Shown here: positions 20,500-30,734 of the stretch, in pieces
How positions within the stretch are numbered: position 1 is the first letter of the stretch
How the letters are laid out: every line of letters begins with the position of its first letter
Assembly: GCA_018806915.1 (NCBI GenBank)
Contig: JAGKQI010000087.1
Coordinates: 1,178,001-1,242,000, forward strand
Direction of reading: 5' to 3'
Length of the DNA: 64,000 bases
DNA from: Phytophthora colocasiae
Taxonomy: Eukaryota > Oomycota > Peronosporomycetes > Peronosporales > Peronosporaceae
Notes under the pieces: generated by a model
What the model was told of the DNA's origin: nothing
Seen by the model: the letters and a program-made list of their open reading frames with translations, nothing else
The model's database searches: none
Program-made: the position numbers and the translations under genes

Positions 20500-20992
20500 G
20501 CGTCTGACCTACGTCGTGCTCGTGGCTACAGCCGCCATCTTGGCTTGCTGCGACGGAGCTTCCGCAGTGAGCGATTCCCAGCGTCTCGCAGTTCCCCAAC
20601 ATCACGTGCAGACCGAAAATACCAACAACCGGTTTCTGAGAGTTCACCAAGAAGCTGCTGATGATGAAGAGGAGAGGGCGCCTCAACTCACCAAGTCGCT
20701 TTCGGAGAAGTTTCTCAACAAAGCGGCCCAGAAAGTTGCAGCTAGACTGACGAAAAGCAAGTCGTTCAACGAGCTCTCAAAACTGGACGATGCAACGTAC
20801 GCCAAGGCTCTTCTCGGAAATAACAATGATCTATTCAAGAAAATTGAGAAAATGGGTTATAACCCAGATACCATGCTGACGAAGATGAAGCAATTGGATG
20901 GCGATGTTATCAGCCACCAGTACAGCACTCTCCTGGACCATTACACGACGTACTGGATGGCAAAATACCCCAGTTGGACTACATCAATCTAG

Positions 20993-21784
20993 CGAACTAA
21001 GGCTTCAGTACGTAAGCGCTAACTCTAAAACAACGTGTCCCTGAGTCTCTTCGAGCTTGGTTTTTCCTTCTACCTCCCCCTGAACATCGATTTGGATTCC
21101 TCGTAGTACATACTACGTAGTAATGGCGAATTGGTCAAGCGATTTTAAGTTTTGATATCTTACTAGTACATTTTAGTGAGCAAAACGACTTTCTTCTTCT
21201 TCGGCTGATTCACTATATATACGGGATCCATGACAGCTCTCAGAAACTTGTACTTTCGTGAGATTTACGCCTGCCTTTAGTGCAGGTATTAGGCGTTTAA
21301 ACCGTTTTTTTTTTCACGTAACGTAGAGCCTCCGAAATGATATACACTTTCGTGAAACGCGAGTTGAGAGACCAAGCACACAAGCAGTGCTAGGTTCCTT
21401 CAAACAGACATTGTCAATTCTACTCTCATGCGGAAAAGGTTGGTATTGATGAGGCCGTAGTCGTCGAAGTCCTTCGACAACTTGGTTTCGAACCCCCGGC
21501 TGCTGGTTTTACCCACTCCTGAACATCGAATTTGAATTCCTCGTACGTAATGGTCAAGTGATTTCCATATCTTGAGTCTTAGTTTGCAAAACGAGAAGCC
21601 CGATAACTGTTAATCAACTAATTTCTTCTTAGGCGTTTAAACCGTTCATGGCACTTAGTGGTGGTGTAGCGGCTCTATCGACAATTGACGCAAGTATTTC
21701 GTCGAGTACCCAAACTCTCGAGAAGGTGGAATTCAAGCTATCGAATATTCACTAGCGCCGCCCGTTTTCGGGATGGCATCGCTG
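20993..21784. other. Intergenic
   Basis: No gene seen. Two related stretches near 21060-21130 and 21510-21560 share the phrase ACATCGA.TTTG.ATTCCTCGTA, a short degenerate repeat. Confidence 0.45.
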
Positions 21785-22455
21785 CCTCAGATCCTACAGA
21801 GCGATTCATCCCTAGATTGCGGACTCACGATTGGCGTAAAAACTTCTTCAAAAAGTACCTGAATTGATGCATCACCCGCTAGAGGATTTGGGATGTCCTA
21901 GGCAACGAATATTGTCCAGCTTACTATCGCTCCGAGGGCTCTTACTTCCTGTGGTGCATGATGTTTGCATTTCGGAGACTTGATTGTGAGCTCACGATTA
22001 TATTTCCTGAAATCTCTCAACCCGACAGTCCAACGTTGGCTGATATGGACTCCATGGACATGTTTCTTTCAGTCGTCATTGACTTGGCGATTGTTGCTTT
22101 TTCCTGAGCCTCGTGATATTCAAAGCACCTGGAGGAGGAACCAAAAAGTTTTTTTTTAAATTGTGGAAAGTTCAAAACAGTTACTGTTTTCATGGGGGTT
22201 GGAGGCTTCGGAACGACATTTACTTCCGTCAAACATTAGCTTAAACGGCAACCTGTAAAATTCCTTCAAGAAGCATTGCCAATTTATCTACCATCACGCA
22301 GTTGAACTTGATTGTGATCGATCTACTTTGGAGAAGCTAACCCGAAAACTGGGGTTTGAATCAACGACGAATGAAAGCGAACAACATCTCCGCTGGCTTA
22401 GTGTAGTTTTAGAATCTTGAGATAGAATCACACAGACGAGAAATCCGCTAATATT
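21785..22455 (+). mobile_element. Decayed LINE 3' fragment, inverted relative to 8630-9467
   Basis: The order of phrases RLRTHDWRK, FGDLIVSSRLYFLKSLNPTVQ, WTPWTCFFQSSLTWRLLLFP and GFESTT matches the LINE fragment at 8630-9467 but is spread over several frames with stops. The zinc finger segment between PTVQ and the WTPW motif is deleted. The 3' non-coding end also matches. This copy faces the other one, with the effector tandem between them. Confidence 0.75.
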
Positions 22456-22957
22456 TCTTCTTCTTAGTGGTTAGCCATGCATAAATTTCGTTGTGTATTT
22501 TGCTGCGGACACGTTTTCATAACCAAGTATAATATGTCTTCGACTGGAACGACCCACACTAGAGAGCTCTAGCCCACTTTCCTCACTGCCATCGGTCACC
22601 GATGTCATCGGTGTTAATCGGAGTAGAAAGTAGGTGTGTTCTCATGAACTCATAATGGCCTGCATTCTGTACATTGTAAGGCACGTCAGGTCGGAATGCC
22701 CTGATGAGGATTTCTAGTTCAGCTCTGTCAGCTGGGTGAAGCGCAAGCAATTCATCATGAGAACCTTGGTGCGCTCGAAACCTGTGGGAAATGGTATATC
22801 CGACATTCTTGCAGTGCAACATGTACCTGTGAGACAGACTTCTGTATCTTATTTTATGCGGCTATCGCCGGTCACACTCAGCGGAGGAGTGCAATATCAT
22901 TGAGCGTAGGCTTGCGCCATAATTTCCGTCATCATACATTTCTTAGTGATCATAAGT
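22456..22957. other. Intergenic, 3' flank of glutamate synthase
   Basis: A minus-strand frame of 79 codons (22822-22583) has protein-like composition (LHPADRAELEILIRAF) but no family I can name. It may be a fragment of an old gene or repeat. Confidence 0.35.
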
Positions 22958-25900
22958 TTAAGCGGAAGCCGAAGCCGACTTCTTGACCTCCTTCACAACC
23001 GTCGCACGCTGGAGAAGCACCCGCTCGTAGTCGGACGGCATCACGCGCATGAATTTGTGCACCGACGCGTCCCAGTTGTTCAACAGCTTCTGCGCCTTGG
23101 GCGACTGGGTGCGCTCTAGATGCTTAGCGATGAGAGCCTTCACCTCCTGAATCTCTTCATCTGATGCCGTCTCGGTCAGCGGGCCCACGCCCACCATACC
23201 CATGTTGCACTTCTTCTGGAACGTGTTGTCCTCGTCGAAGATGTAAGCGATACCACCCGACATTCCAGCGGCGAAGTTGCGACCAGTCTCGCCTAGGACA
23301 ACCACGCGACCACCGGTCATGTACTCGCAGCCGTGGTCACCGACGCCCTCAACGACAGCCTTCACACCTGAGTTGCGCACACAGAATCGCTCGCCAGCCT
23401 TGCCTGAGAAGAAGGCTTCGCCACTCGTGGCGCCATACAGAACCGCGTTACCAACAATCACGTTTTCAGGGTTAGCACGCTCCGAGAATTCCGTGCCCGG
23501 GTACACCGACACCTCACCACCCGAAAGCGCCTTGCCAACGTAGTCGTTGGAGTCTCCTTCCAGGTCTAGGCGCACACCCTTGGCAAGACCGAACGCCAAA
23601 CTCTGGCCACCGTGTCCCTTGAGTTTCAAGTGGACAGTTCCGTTAGGAAGACCCTCCTCACCGTAGTGCTTGCAAATCTCGTGCGACAGCGTGGCACCGA
23701 GCGTACGGTCCAGGTTGGTCGCGATATCCTCGATCACCACTGGCGTCTTGTTCTCCAGAGCAGCCTTGGCCTTTTCAATTAAGCGCATATCAATGCACTT
23801 CTCAATCTCGTGGTCCTGCTCCATCTCTTTCTTGACGCCAGCACCCTCGTTCAGCGTGCTGGCGTTGATCAGTAGTGGAGACAGATCCAGCTTGCGGCTC
23901 TTGTAGTGCAATGCGTCCTGGTTCACCTTGAGCAGGTCAGCGCGGCCAATCAACTCGTCAAGCTTGCGGAAGCCCAGCCGGCGCATGTAATCTTGCACTT
24001 CTTCAGCAAGCATGAACATGAAGTTCACGACGTGCTCCGGTTGGCCCTGGAATTTCTTACGGAGCTCCGGGTCTTGAGTGGCAACACCAACGGGGCAAGT
24101 GTTTAAGTGGCACTTGCGCATCATGATGCACCCAAGAGCGATCAGAGGGCCAGTGGCAAATCCATATTCTTCGGCGCCGAGAAGAGCAGCAACCATCACA
24201 TCTCGGCCGGTCTTCAGCTGACCGTCGGTCTGCAGCTTCACACGCGAACGCAGATCGTTCAACACCAGCGTCTGTTGCGTCTCAGCAAGGCCCAGCTCCC
24301 AAGGGAGACCGCCGTTCTTCACACCAGTCCACGACGATGCACCGGTACCGCCATCATGACCCGACACGGTAATGTGATCCGACTTAGCTTTGGCGACACC
24401 AGCAGCTACAACACCGACACCGACCTCAGATACCAGTTTCACTGATACCTCAGCCGAGGGGTTCGAATGCTTTAGATCGTGGATCAGCTGAGCCAAGTCC
24501 TCGATTGAGTAGATGTCGTGGTGAGGAGGCGGTGAGATCAAACCCACACCGGGTGTCGTGTGACGCATGGAGCCAATGTAGTCGCTGACTTTGTGACCTG
24601 GAAGTTCGCCACCCTCGCCGGGCTTAGCACCCTGCGCCATCTTGATTTGAAGCTGGTCAGCGTTCGTAAGATAGTTCATCGTCACGCCAAAACGACCCGA
24701 AGCCACCTGCTTGATAGCCGAGCGACGAAGGTTGGGCGGGCTACCAGGCTTCGTAAAACGCTTGACGTCCTCTCCACCCTCACCGGTGTTACTGCGTCCG
24801 CCGATCGTGTTCATGGCAACAGCCAAGGCCTCGTGGGTTTCCTGGGAGATGCTGCCCAAACTCATGGCGCCAGTGTTGAAACGTTTTACGATGTCGGCGA
24901 TGCTCTCCATTTCCTCTAACTTCGGCATTTTATCCTCGTCAACGAACTTAAAGTCCAGCAGACCACGGAGGTTGACACGCTTGCACAGCTCATTTGTCTC
25001 CTCGACATATTGCGCATATGCCTCACGAGAGTTCTCACGAGCAGCACGCTGCAATGCCACAATGTTCTTCGGCGAGTTGTAGTGGATCTCGGAGTCATTG
25101 CGGAAGTGATAACTTCCCGGGTTACGAATCAGGGGAAGCATATCCGAGTGGAGCGGGTAGCCAGCCTCGTGGAAGCGCGAAATATCTGTGTAAAGAGCCT
25201 CAAAGTCAGTGCCTTGAATACGCGAGTTCGTGCCTTCGAAGCACATGCTGATAATATCGTCACCCAGACCCACAGCCTCGAACACCTGAGCACCCTTGTA
25301 GGACTGGAGTGTAGAAATACCCATCTTAGACATGACCTTGAGGATGCCCTTGCCGACAGCAGTGCGGTACTTGTCAAACACTTCTGAGTTCTCCATCTCC
25401 TTCTTGGAGTGTGCATACAGCAATCCTTCGTCGTTCATCTTGTTCAGGGCCATCTCAGCCATGTGCGGGTTAATAGCATCCGCACCGAAGCCCAACAAGG
25501 TACAGAAGTCATGCACTTCCTTGGCGTCACCGCACTCCGAGAAGAGAGCGACACTTGTACGCTGCTGAGTGCGCAAAAGGTGCTGGTGAACAGCACCAAC
25601 TGCAAGCAGTGATGGCACTGGGTAACGATTCACACCAGCGAGCTTGTCTGACAACACGATAATTGGTGCTTTCTCGTTCACAAGCGCATCCGTAGCTTGC
25701 TCACACAGTCGGTCAAGTGCCTCAACGAGACCGCGAGCGCCACTTCCCGCAGCGAATGTGGCATCCAAAACCTTTGGTGTCCAATTGGCATTGTTGGTGC
25801 TCTTCAAAGCATCCATCTCGGCTCTTGACATGACCGGGTGCTCCACCATCAAGCGTTTGGCATGCTCAGACGTCGCATCCAGGACGTTTGCTGCAGGGCC

Positions 25901-27793
25901 TACAGGGCACATCAAACTCATAACCAGTTCTTCACGAATAGGATCAATAGGCGGGTTCGTCACTTGGGCAAATAGCTGCTTGAAGTACTCAAACGGTAGT
26001 TTGGGCTGCTCCGACAGTACAGCCAACGGCGCATCGTTACCCATGCTGCCCAAAGGCTCCTTGCCGTTAATGCCCATCGGCATCATAAGTAGATCCATCG
26101 TCTCAGTCGTGAAGCCAAACATGTTCAAACGACGGTTGAGCTCGGCGTAGTTCGGGCGACGCTTTTGTGGCACACTTTCCTTCTTGGCCACAGTCAGCTC
26201 TGAAAGCGACACGAGGTTCTCGTCCAGCCACTTCTTAAAAGGGCGACTTTCGCTGACAGATTTCTTGACTTCGTCGTCCGACACAATCATGCCGCGCTCG
26301 AAATCCACCAGGAACATCTTGCCCGGCTCCAGACGACGCTTGTACTTGATGTCCTTCTCCTGTAGGTGCTCAAGCACACCAATCTCGCTCGAAAGGAGCA
26401 CGTGGTCATCCTTGGTGACGTAGTATCGACTCGGACGCAGACCGTTGCGGTCCAACGTAGCACCAATGTACTTGCCGTCCGTGAACGCCATCATGGCAGG
26501 TCCGTCCCACGGCTCCATAAGCAACGACTGGTACTTGTACATGTCCTTCTTGTACTGGTCAATTAGTGGGTCGTTTTGCCAAGCCTCAGGGATCATCATC
26601 ATCATACCTTCAGGAAGCGAGCGGTTGCAGGAGCTGGCCTTCGTGAGGATTTCCAGTACCGCATCAAAGTTGCCCGAGTCCGATTTGGAGTCTGAGCACA
26701 CTGGCAGCAGATCCGACGTGCGGTTGCCAAAGTACGAGCTGTGAAGGGTTCCACCGCGGGCATACATCCAGTTCTTGTTGCCTCGCAGCGTGTTAATCTC
26801 ACCATTGTGACACATAATGCGGTTGGGCTGTGCACGGTCCCAGGACGGGAACGTGTTTGTCGAGAAACGCGAGTGTACCAACGCCACGTAAGACGTAAAG
26901 TCCTTGGCTGACAGGTCGTCGTAGTACTCAAAGAGCTGTTCAGGAGTGAGCTGGCCCTTGTACGTGATAGTCCTGTTACTCAGCGAGTTAACGTAAAAGT
27001 CCGAGAACTTCTTTTCGTTCACGGACGTGACTACATTGCGTAGTCGCAGAAGCTCCTTTTCAAAGTCATCTCCCGACAGATTCGGGTTCTCGTTAAGCAC
27101 CATAACCTGCTCAACGTGAGGCTCCGAAGCCAGCGACGTGGCACCTAATGTGTTGGACGTAGTGGGCATAGCTCTCCATCCCACGATCTTGAGTCCCATA
27201 GCGTCAGCCATGTCGTCGAAGGTCTTCTTGGCCTTTGGGATGTCGTTTGGCGAGTTTTTGTTGAAAAACACGTTACCCACCGCATATTTCTCCTTGTCGA
27301 GCTTCAGCAGCTTCGCAGCAGCTCCAAACTCGCCGTCCTGAGCCACACGTGTGATAAAGTCATGTGGCAAAGCGACCAACATTCCAGCGCCGTCTCCAGA
27401 CGCGGGGTCACAGCCACAGCCGCCGCGGTGGGACATACGCACAAGCATCTCGTTGGCCTGCACAACGGTGGAGCGCGACGGCTGCTTCTTAAGACTGGCG
27501 ATCATGCCCACGCCGCAGCTATCCTTCTCTTCCATCTGGCGGTACAGACCTTTCTGCTGGAAGAGCGCGCGCTTGTCGGCGCCTTCGCCTGGGATGGAGC
27601 GGAAGCCTCGAGCGCCATGAGAGCGAGGGGCGAGTGCCGAGAGGCGGCTGGAGAGACTGGAAGAAGACTGGAGGGCGCGGCGGTGGATGCGGAACATGCC
27701 GACTATCGAAGAGTGATGGTCTCTACCGGGCGCGCGGAGTGCGGGCTGCGGCGCAAAATGCGGAATGCGCAACGTCTGATGTCGAAGCAGCAT
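22958..27793 (-). CDS. GLT1: Glutamate synthase (GOGAT), large-subunit type, organelle-targeted
   Basis: The frame has 1611 codons and no intron. Glutamate synthase transfers the amide nitrogen of glutamine to 2-oxoglutarate to give two glutamates. Domains in order: class II glutamine amidotransferase beginning at the catalytic Cys93 (KDSCGVGM; the peptide before it is removed in the family), central domain, FMN-binding synthase domain, the 3Fe-4S cluster cysteines C1222, C1228 and C1233 (CIMMRKCHLNTC), and the C-terminal GXGXG domain. The NAD(P)H-binding small-subunit domain is absent, so the protein is of the ferredoxin-dependent or stand-alone alpha-subunit type. Residues from Met33 (27697) form an Arg/Ser-rich presequence that suggests mitochondrial import; Met33 is a plausible alternative start because residues 1-32 look like leader sequence. 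Confidence 0.95.
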   Translation of the reverse strand: MLLRHQTLRIPHFAPQPALRAPGRDHHSSIVGMFRIHRRALQSSSSLSSRLSALAPRSHGARGFRSIPGEGADKRALFQQKGLYRQMEEKDSCGVGMIASLKKQPSRSTVVQANEMLVRMSHRGGCGCDPASGDGAGMLVALPHDFITRVAQDGEFGAAAKLLKLDKEKYAVGNVFFNKNSPNDIPKAKKTFDDMADAMGLKIVGWRAMPTTSNTLGATSLASEPHVEQVMVLNENPNLSGDDFEKELLRLRNVVTSVNEKKFSDFYVNSLSNRTITYKGQLTPEQLFEYYDDLSAKDFTSYVALVHSRFSTNTFPSWDRAQPNRIMCHNGEINTLRGNKNWMYARGGTLHSSYFGNRTSDLLPVCSDSKSDSGNFDAVLEILTKASSCNRSLPEGMMMMIPEAWQNDPLIDQYKKDMYKYQSLLMEPWDGPAMMAFTDGKYIGATLDRNGLRPSRYYVTKDDHVLLSSEIGVLEHLQEKDIKYKRRLEPGKMFLVDFERGMIVSDDEVKKSVSESRPFKKWLDENLVSLSELTVAKKESVPQKRRPNYAELNRRLNMFGFTTETMDLLMMPMGINGKEPLGSMGNDAPLAVLSEQPKLPFEYFKQLFAQVTNPPIDPIREELVMSLMCPVGPAANVLDATSEHAKRLMVEHPVMSRAEMDALKSTNNANWTPKVLDATFAAGSGARGLVEALDRLCEQATDALVNEKAPIIVLSDKLAGVNRYPVPSLLAVGAVHQHLLRTQQRTSVALFSECGDAKEVHDFCTLLGFGADAINPHMAEMALNKMNDEGLLYAHSKKEMENSEVFDKYRTAVGKGILKVMSKMGISTLQSYKGAQVFEAVGLGDDIISMCFEGTNSRIQGTDFEALYTDISRFHEAGYPLHSDMLPLIRNPGSYHFRNDSEIHYNSPKNIVALQRAARENSREAYAQYVEETNELCKRVNLRGLLDFKFVDEDKMPKLEEMESIADIVKRFNTGAMSLGSISQETHEALAVAMNTIGGRSNTGEGGEDVKRFTKPGSPPNLRRSAIKQVASGRFGVTMNYLTNADQLQIKMAQGAKPGEGGELPGHKVSDYIGSMRHTTPGVGLISPPPHHDIYSIEDLAQLIHDLKHSNPSAEVSVKLVSEVGVGVVAAGVAKAKSDHITVSGHDGGTGASSWTGVKNGGLPWELGLAETQQTLVLNDLRSRVKLQTDGQLKTGRDVMVAALLGAEEYGFATGPLIALGCIMMRKCHLNTCPVGVATQDPELRKKFQGQPEHVVNFMFMLAEEVQDYMRRLGFRKLDELIGRADLLKVNQDALHYKSRKLDLSPLLINASTLNEGAGVKKEMEQDHEIEKCIDMRLIEKAKAALENKTPVVIEDIATNLDRTLGATLSHEICKHYGEEGLPNGTVHLKLKGHGGQSLAFGLAKGVRLDLEGDSNDYVGKALSGGEVSVYPGTEFSERANPENVIVGNAVLYGATSGEAFFSGKAGERFCVRNSGVKAVVEGVGDHGCEYMTGGRVVVLGETGRNFAAGMSGGIAYIFDEDNTFQKKCNMGMVGVGPLTETASDEEIQEVKALIAKHLERTQSPKAQKLLNNWDASVHKFMRVMPSDYERVLLQRATVVKEVKKSASASA

Positions 27794-27949
27794 TTAATAT
27801 GGCAGTTTGTATGGGATGAAGAGACCACCAGTATGTATGACAATTTGTATGCTCGATACAAACGCCAAGTATGGGATCCGAGAAAGATGCTGAAGTGAAC
27901 GATCTTTTGCCTTTTTATACGTCTATTGGTTAAAACCAGTGCAACATGT

Positions 27950-28266
27950 ACCGTGACCACTTGCAAATTGAAGCGACTTTGTGGAGCGCCATCCGCTTCC
28001 AGGGCACCAAATGCATTACAGAGCGTGGAGATTGAAGTGCTGCACTTGTGTTGCTGCCATGAGCGTTCAATGTAGTTAGTAGAAGCACCAATGCCGTTTT
28101 GGCTTCTTTGTGGTCCGCCAGCCCGGTGTTGGGGCTTGCATGTCGGTTGATTCCTCACCTTACAGAGACCATCCCATCCTCCTGCTTGCGCAAAGTAGGA
28201 CCAGATGGCGCCAAGTTCACTTGACTTGAGTATGCTGATGTTAAAGCACTCAAGCTCACGTGCCAT
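27950..28266 (-). pseudogene. hAT-like transposase remnant (BED zinc finger region)
   Basis: The minus-strand frame starting at 28266 reads SELGAIWSYFAQAG...WDGLCKVRN and later NYIERSWQQHKCS. This is like the N-terminal BED-finger region of hAT transposases (W..F...C..C...H..H/C), but the metal-binding pattern is broken. The frame runs on into the 5' flank of glutamate synthase, where it is probably meaningless. Assignment is by pattern only. Confidence 0.35.
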
Positions 28267-29239
28267 TGCTGCTGCGAGATGGTCCCCAAGTCATCCGATG
28301 GCACCCAGCAAGGGCAGCAAAGTGTCCCCAGAGACTGTCTGCATCAGTCTTTCTTGCTTGATGCACAGCAGTTATGAGTGGACACTGCCGCTGCTCATTC
28401 CGCCGCGATTGGACAAACGTCTCCAAAGACATCGCTGTTCCCCCACCGAACGTTGGCACACAGAGACTGAAGCACAGCAAGTGTACGTACATTGGTTTTA
28501 CGTTAAACGGTGACAAAACGAATTGCAGTGGCGTCCACAGTTGAATTCCCAGTTGGCTGACGCACAGCGGACAAGCTCCAGGGTGGCAATGACCGAACCT
28601 TAGTCAACGCCCGACACGATCGAATTGTTCCAGTCTCACTGTAGAGGGATTAAACCAAGTCATGATGCGTGCAACATCAAGCACAAGATTGTTACTGAAG
28701 CAGTGATTGCTGTAGTGAGCAGCTTCTCGAAGAAGCCGTTCGCGCTCCGTGGCCGCATGATTTTAGCAAGCAACCATGCAGCGATGTGTACGCTTAGCTG
28801 CCAGCTTCAAACGCCCCAACAACCAAGTGACAGTCTACCACGTTGAAGTTTATCTATCTTTTTGCCGATCAATGGGGAATTGACGAGTGAAGTACGCTGC
28901 AGCAGCAAGAAACATCGTGAGCACCGACTTCAAACACGCTGGGGCTTCGGATGATTGTGACCAGTAATTTTGGCACGCACAGCATCTTCCGAGTTGGGAT
29001 GGCATTTTTGACGGGGCTATTATCACTACTAGTGACTCACTAGCAGAACAAGGACGATTTGGCGTCGCTTTAAGGCGAAACTTCTCCAACGTTTTCCGCT
29101 ACTCGACGTCATGGACGGTCGCGCTGCTTTGACCGGTCGATAGATCCCAATGAAGCGTCGCAATCCAAGAGATCCTGCTGTTAAACTTGTAGTGATGCCT
29201 GGGGCATTCGGCTAAAGTACACGAGCTTGGTAGGAAGAA
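28267..29239. other. Intergenic with coding-like relic
   Basis: At 28985-29115 the plus strand has a short protein-like run (SWDGIFDGAIITTSDSLAEQ) without an ATG or recognisable family; nothing else is supportable. Confidence 0.35.
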
Positions 29240-29823
29240 ATGATGGCGAGCAAAGCTGACGATCCAAGCGTACCAATGGTACCAACACCTGCAAGTGAAG
29301 GTGTTGATCACAACGGTCTCGTGGTTGGAAAGTGGAAGAGTGGACTTTTCAGTAGTTGTTACAAGAACTGCGTTCCTAATGGTAAGAAGTATTGCATTTT
29401 AATGGTACGAACGGAGTTCTAACGTTAATGGTATAAATGAATCCAGCCATCACGCCGATGCTGTGTCCTGGTGTCTCCATGGCGCAGATTTGTGCGCGTC
29501 TGGGTATCGCCAATTTCTTCGCCGTGCTCTTCTCGTACTTGTCTGTCGATGGGTTCGTATTCGGTGCTGCAGTGACGAAAGTTGACGTATTGAGCACTCT
29601 GGCCGTGATCGTGGGAGTGCTGGTATTGCTTTTCACGATCCGTATTCGTTTCCGTATGCGGTACCTGTTCTCCATCCCCGGCTCCTTGATGGAGGATGCC
29701 TTCTCGTCGGTCTTCTGTCCTTGTTGCACTATTGCACAGATGGCTGACCACTCCGAGTCGTTCGAAAGCAACACTTTTGCGATTCTACCACGAGCGACAC
29801 TTCCGGGCTACACTTTCGGCTGA
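29240..29823 (+). CDS. PLAC8-family Cys-rich membrane protein, copy A (two exons)
   Basis: Exons 29240-29381 and 29447-29823 are separated by a 65-bp intron (GTAAGA...CCAG) with a CTAAC branch-like site. They give a 172-residue protein. It begins with a short polar region and a PLAC8-type segment (WKSGLFSSC then CPG.SMAQICARLG), has a hydrophobic stretch of about 45 residues that probably spans the membrane, and ends with the second half of the PLAC8 motif (CPCCTIAQMADH). PLAC8 proteins are small Cys-rich proteins, some linked to organ size control or metal tolerance; no specific role is shown here. The intron splits an Ala codon at the same place as in the neighbour at 30148, proving tandem duplication. 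Confidence 0.82.
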
Positions 29824-30147
29824 GCGTTGGCTTTTACTTTTACTCCGTAGTGGTGAAATGGTGAAAAGAATAGAAAACGTGAAGGATTCATGCATTATCG
29901 ATTCATGCGTTGGCAGCGACGTTTGTCTTCTTTTCATTGTCAAATTTCTGGCCGTCGATGTCCAAGCATTCCGGTTTCCATCCGGTACTTCTGCCTACTG
30001 TGGTAGTATAATTTACGTACCGTTCGAGTTTTTCAGATCCAGTTCACTGACTTCAGGATCCGCTCTATCCATCATACTTCTCAATTATGGTACTGCCTCT
30101 CCATGACTCTGTTCCTCTCCACAACCACATTTACATCCTCCAGCGCA
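29824..30147. promoter_or_regulatory. Spacer between tandem PLAC8 genes
   Basis: About 320 bp between the stop of copy A and the chosen ATG of copy B; it must hold the terminator of A and the promoter of B. I recognise no precise element. An upstream in-frame ATG for copy B is present at 30103. Confidence 0.4.
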
Positions 30148-30734
30148 ATGACGAACCAGCAGTCAACCAATCCAGTTACCACGTTCGTCTACCCCAACAA
30201 GCTCGAGTGTGGTGAAGGTGTTGACCACAACGGCATCACTGTAGGTGAATGGAGCACGGGTCCGTTCAACTGCTGCGACGACATCATCCCTAATGGTACG
30301 GCAGTTTGCTGTTGCTATCATCATCGCTTACGCTAACGTTGATGTTTCATTTTGTAGGGTTAATGTCGTTCATTTGCCCCGTGATCTCCGTGGCTCAGAT
30401 TACAGTTCGTCTCGGTCTTGCAGGATACGCGTTTGTCCTCGGCATCTACGCGGCGTTGTATCTCCTGGGACTCGTAGCTGCTACGTCGGGTGACTTTTAC
30501 CTACTGCTTCTCTGTGTTTTGGCAGAATTCATCGCTACTATCATCACCGGGTGTCTGCGCTTCAAAATGCGCCAGCTCTTCTCAATTCCAGGCAACATCT
30601 TGAAAGACGCAGCTCTCGTGGTGTTGTGTCGCCCCTGTGCCGTTGCTCAAATGGCTACCCACGTTGAAGCTTACCGGGCTGGAAAGTGCCTCTTCCGAGC
30701 ACGTAGCACACTGCCAGGTTACGTTCACTGCTGA
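30148..30734 (+). CDS. PLAC8-family Cys-rich membrane protein, copy B (two exons)
   Basis: Exons 30148-30295 and 30358-30734 flank a 62-bp intron (GTACGG...TGTAG) with a GCTAAC branch-like site. The product has 174 residues: an N-terminal GEWSTGPFNCC segment, CPVISVAQITVRLG, a long hydrophobic middle, and CRPCAVAQMATH. The second motif has Arg-Pro where copy A has Pro-Cys. The start at 30148 was chosen for similarity in length to copy A; the in-frame ATG at 30103 would add 15 residues. Like copy A it is probably a membrane-anchored PLAC8 protein of unknown role. Confidence 0.82.

Larger units (their letters stand above)
15412..20992 (+). pseudogene. Second RXLR effector copy, split after its ATG by a copia element
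   Basis: The ATG and first bases lie at 15412-15418; the rest resumes at 20500-20992 after a 5.08-kb Ty1/copia insertion. The 5-bp target duplication GCGTC covers the end of the ATG codon and the second codon, so the body of the gene is now separated from its start codon. At the junction the frame reads TTG. The downstream frame, about 164 codons, is otherwise open: signal peptide, RFLR, DDEEER and a WY-type C-terminus very like the gene at 10860, with differences at the C-terminal half. No in-frame ATG is present before the mature region, so a secreted product is unlikely unless a non-AUG start or a rearranged transcript is used. Confidence 0.87.

Noticed and set aside
24107..27898. Long plus-strand frames across the glutamate synthase gene
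   Set aside because: They are shadows of the high-GC third-position codon bias of the real gene.
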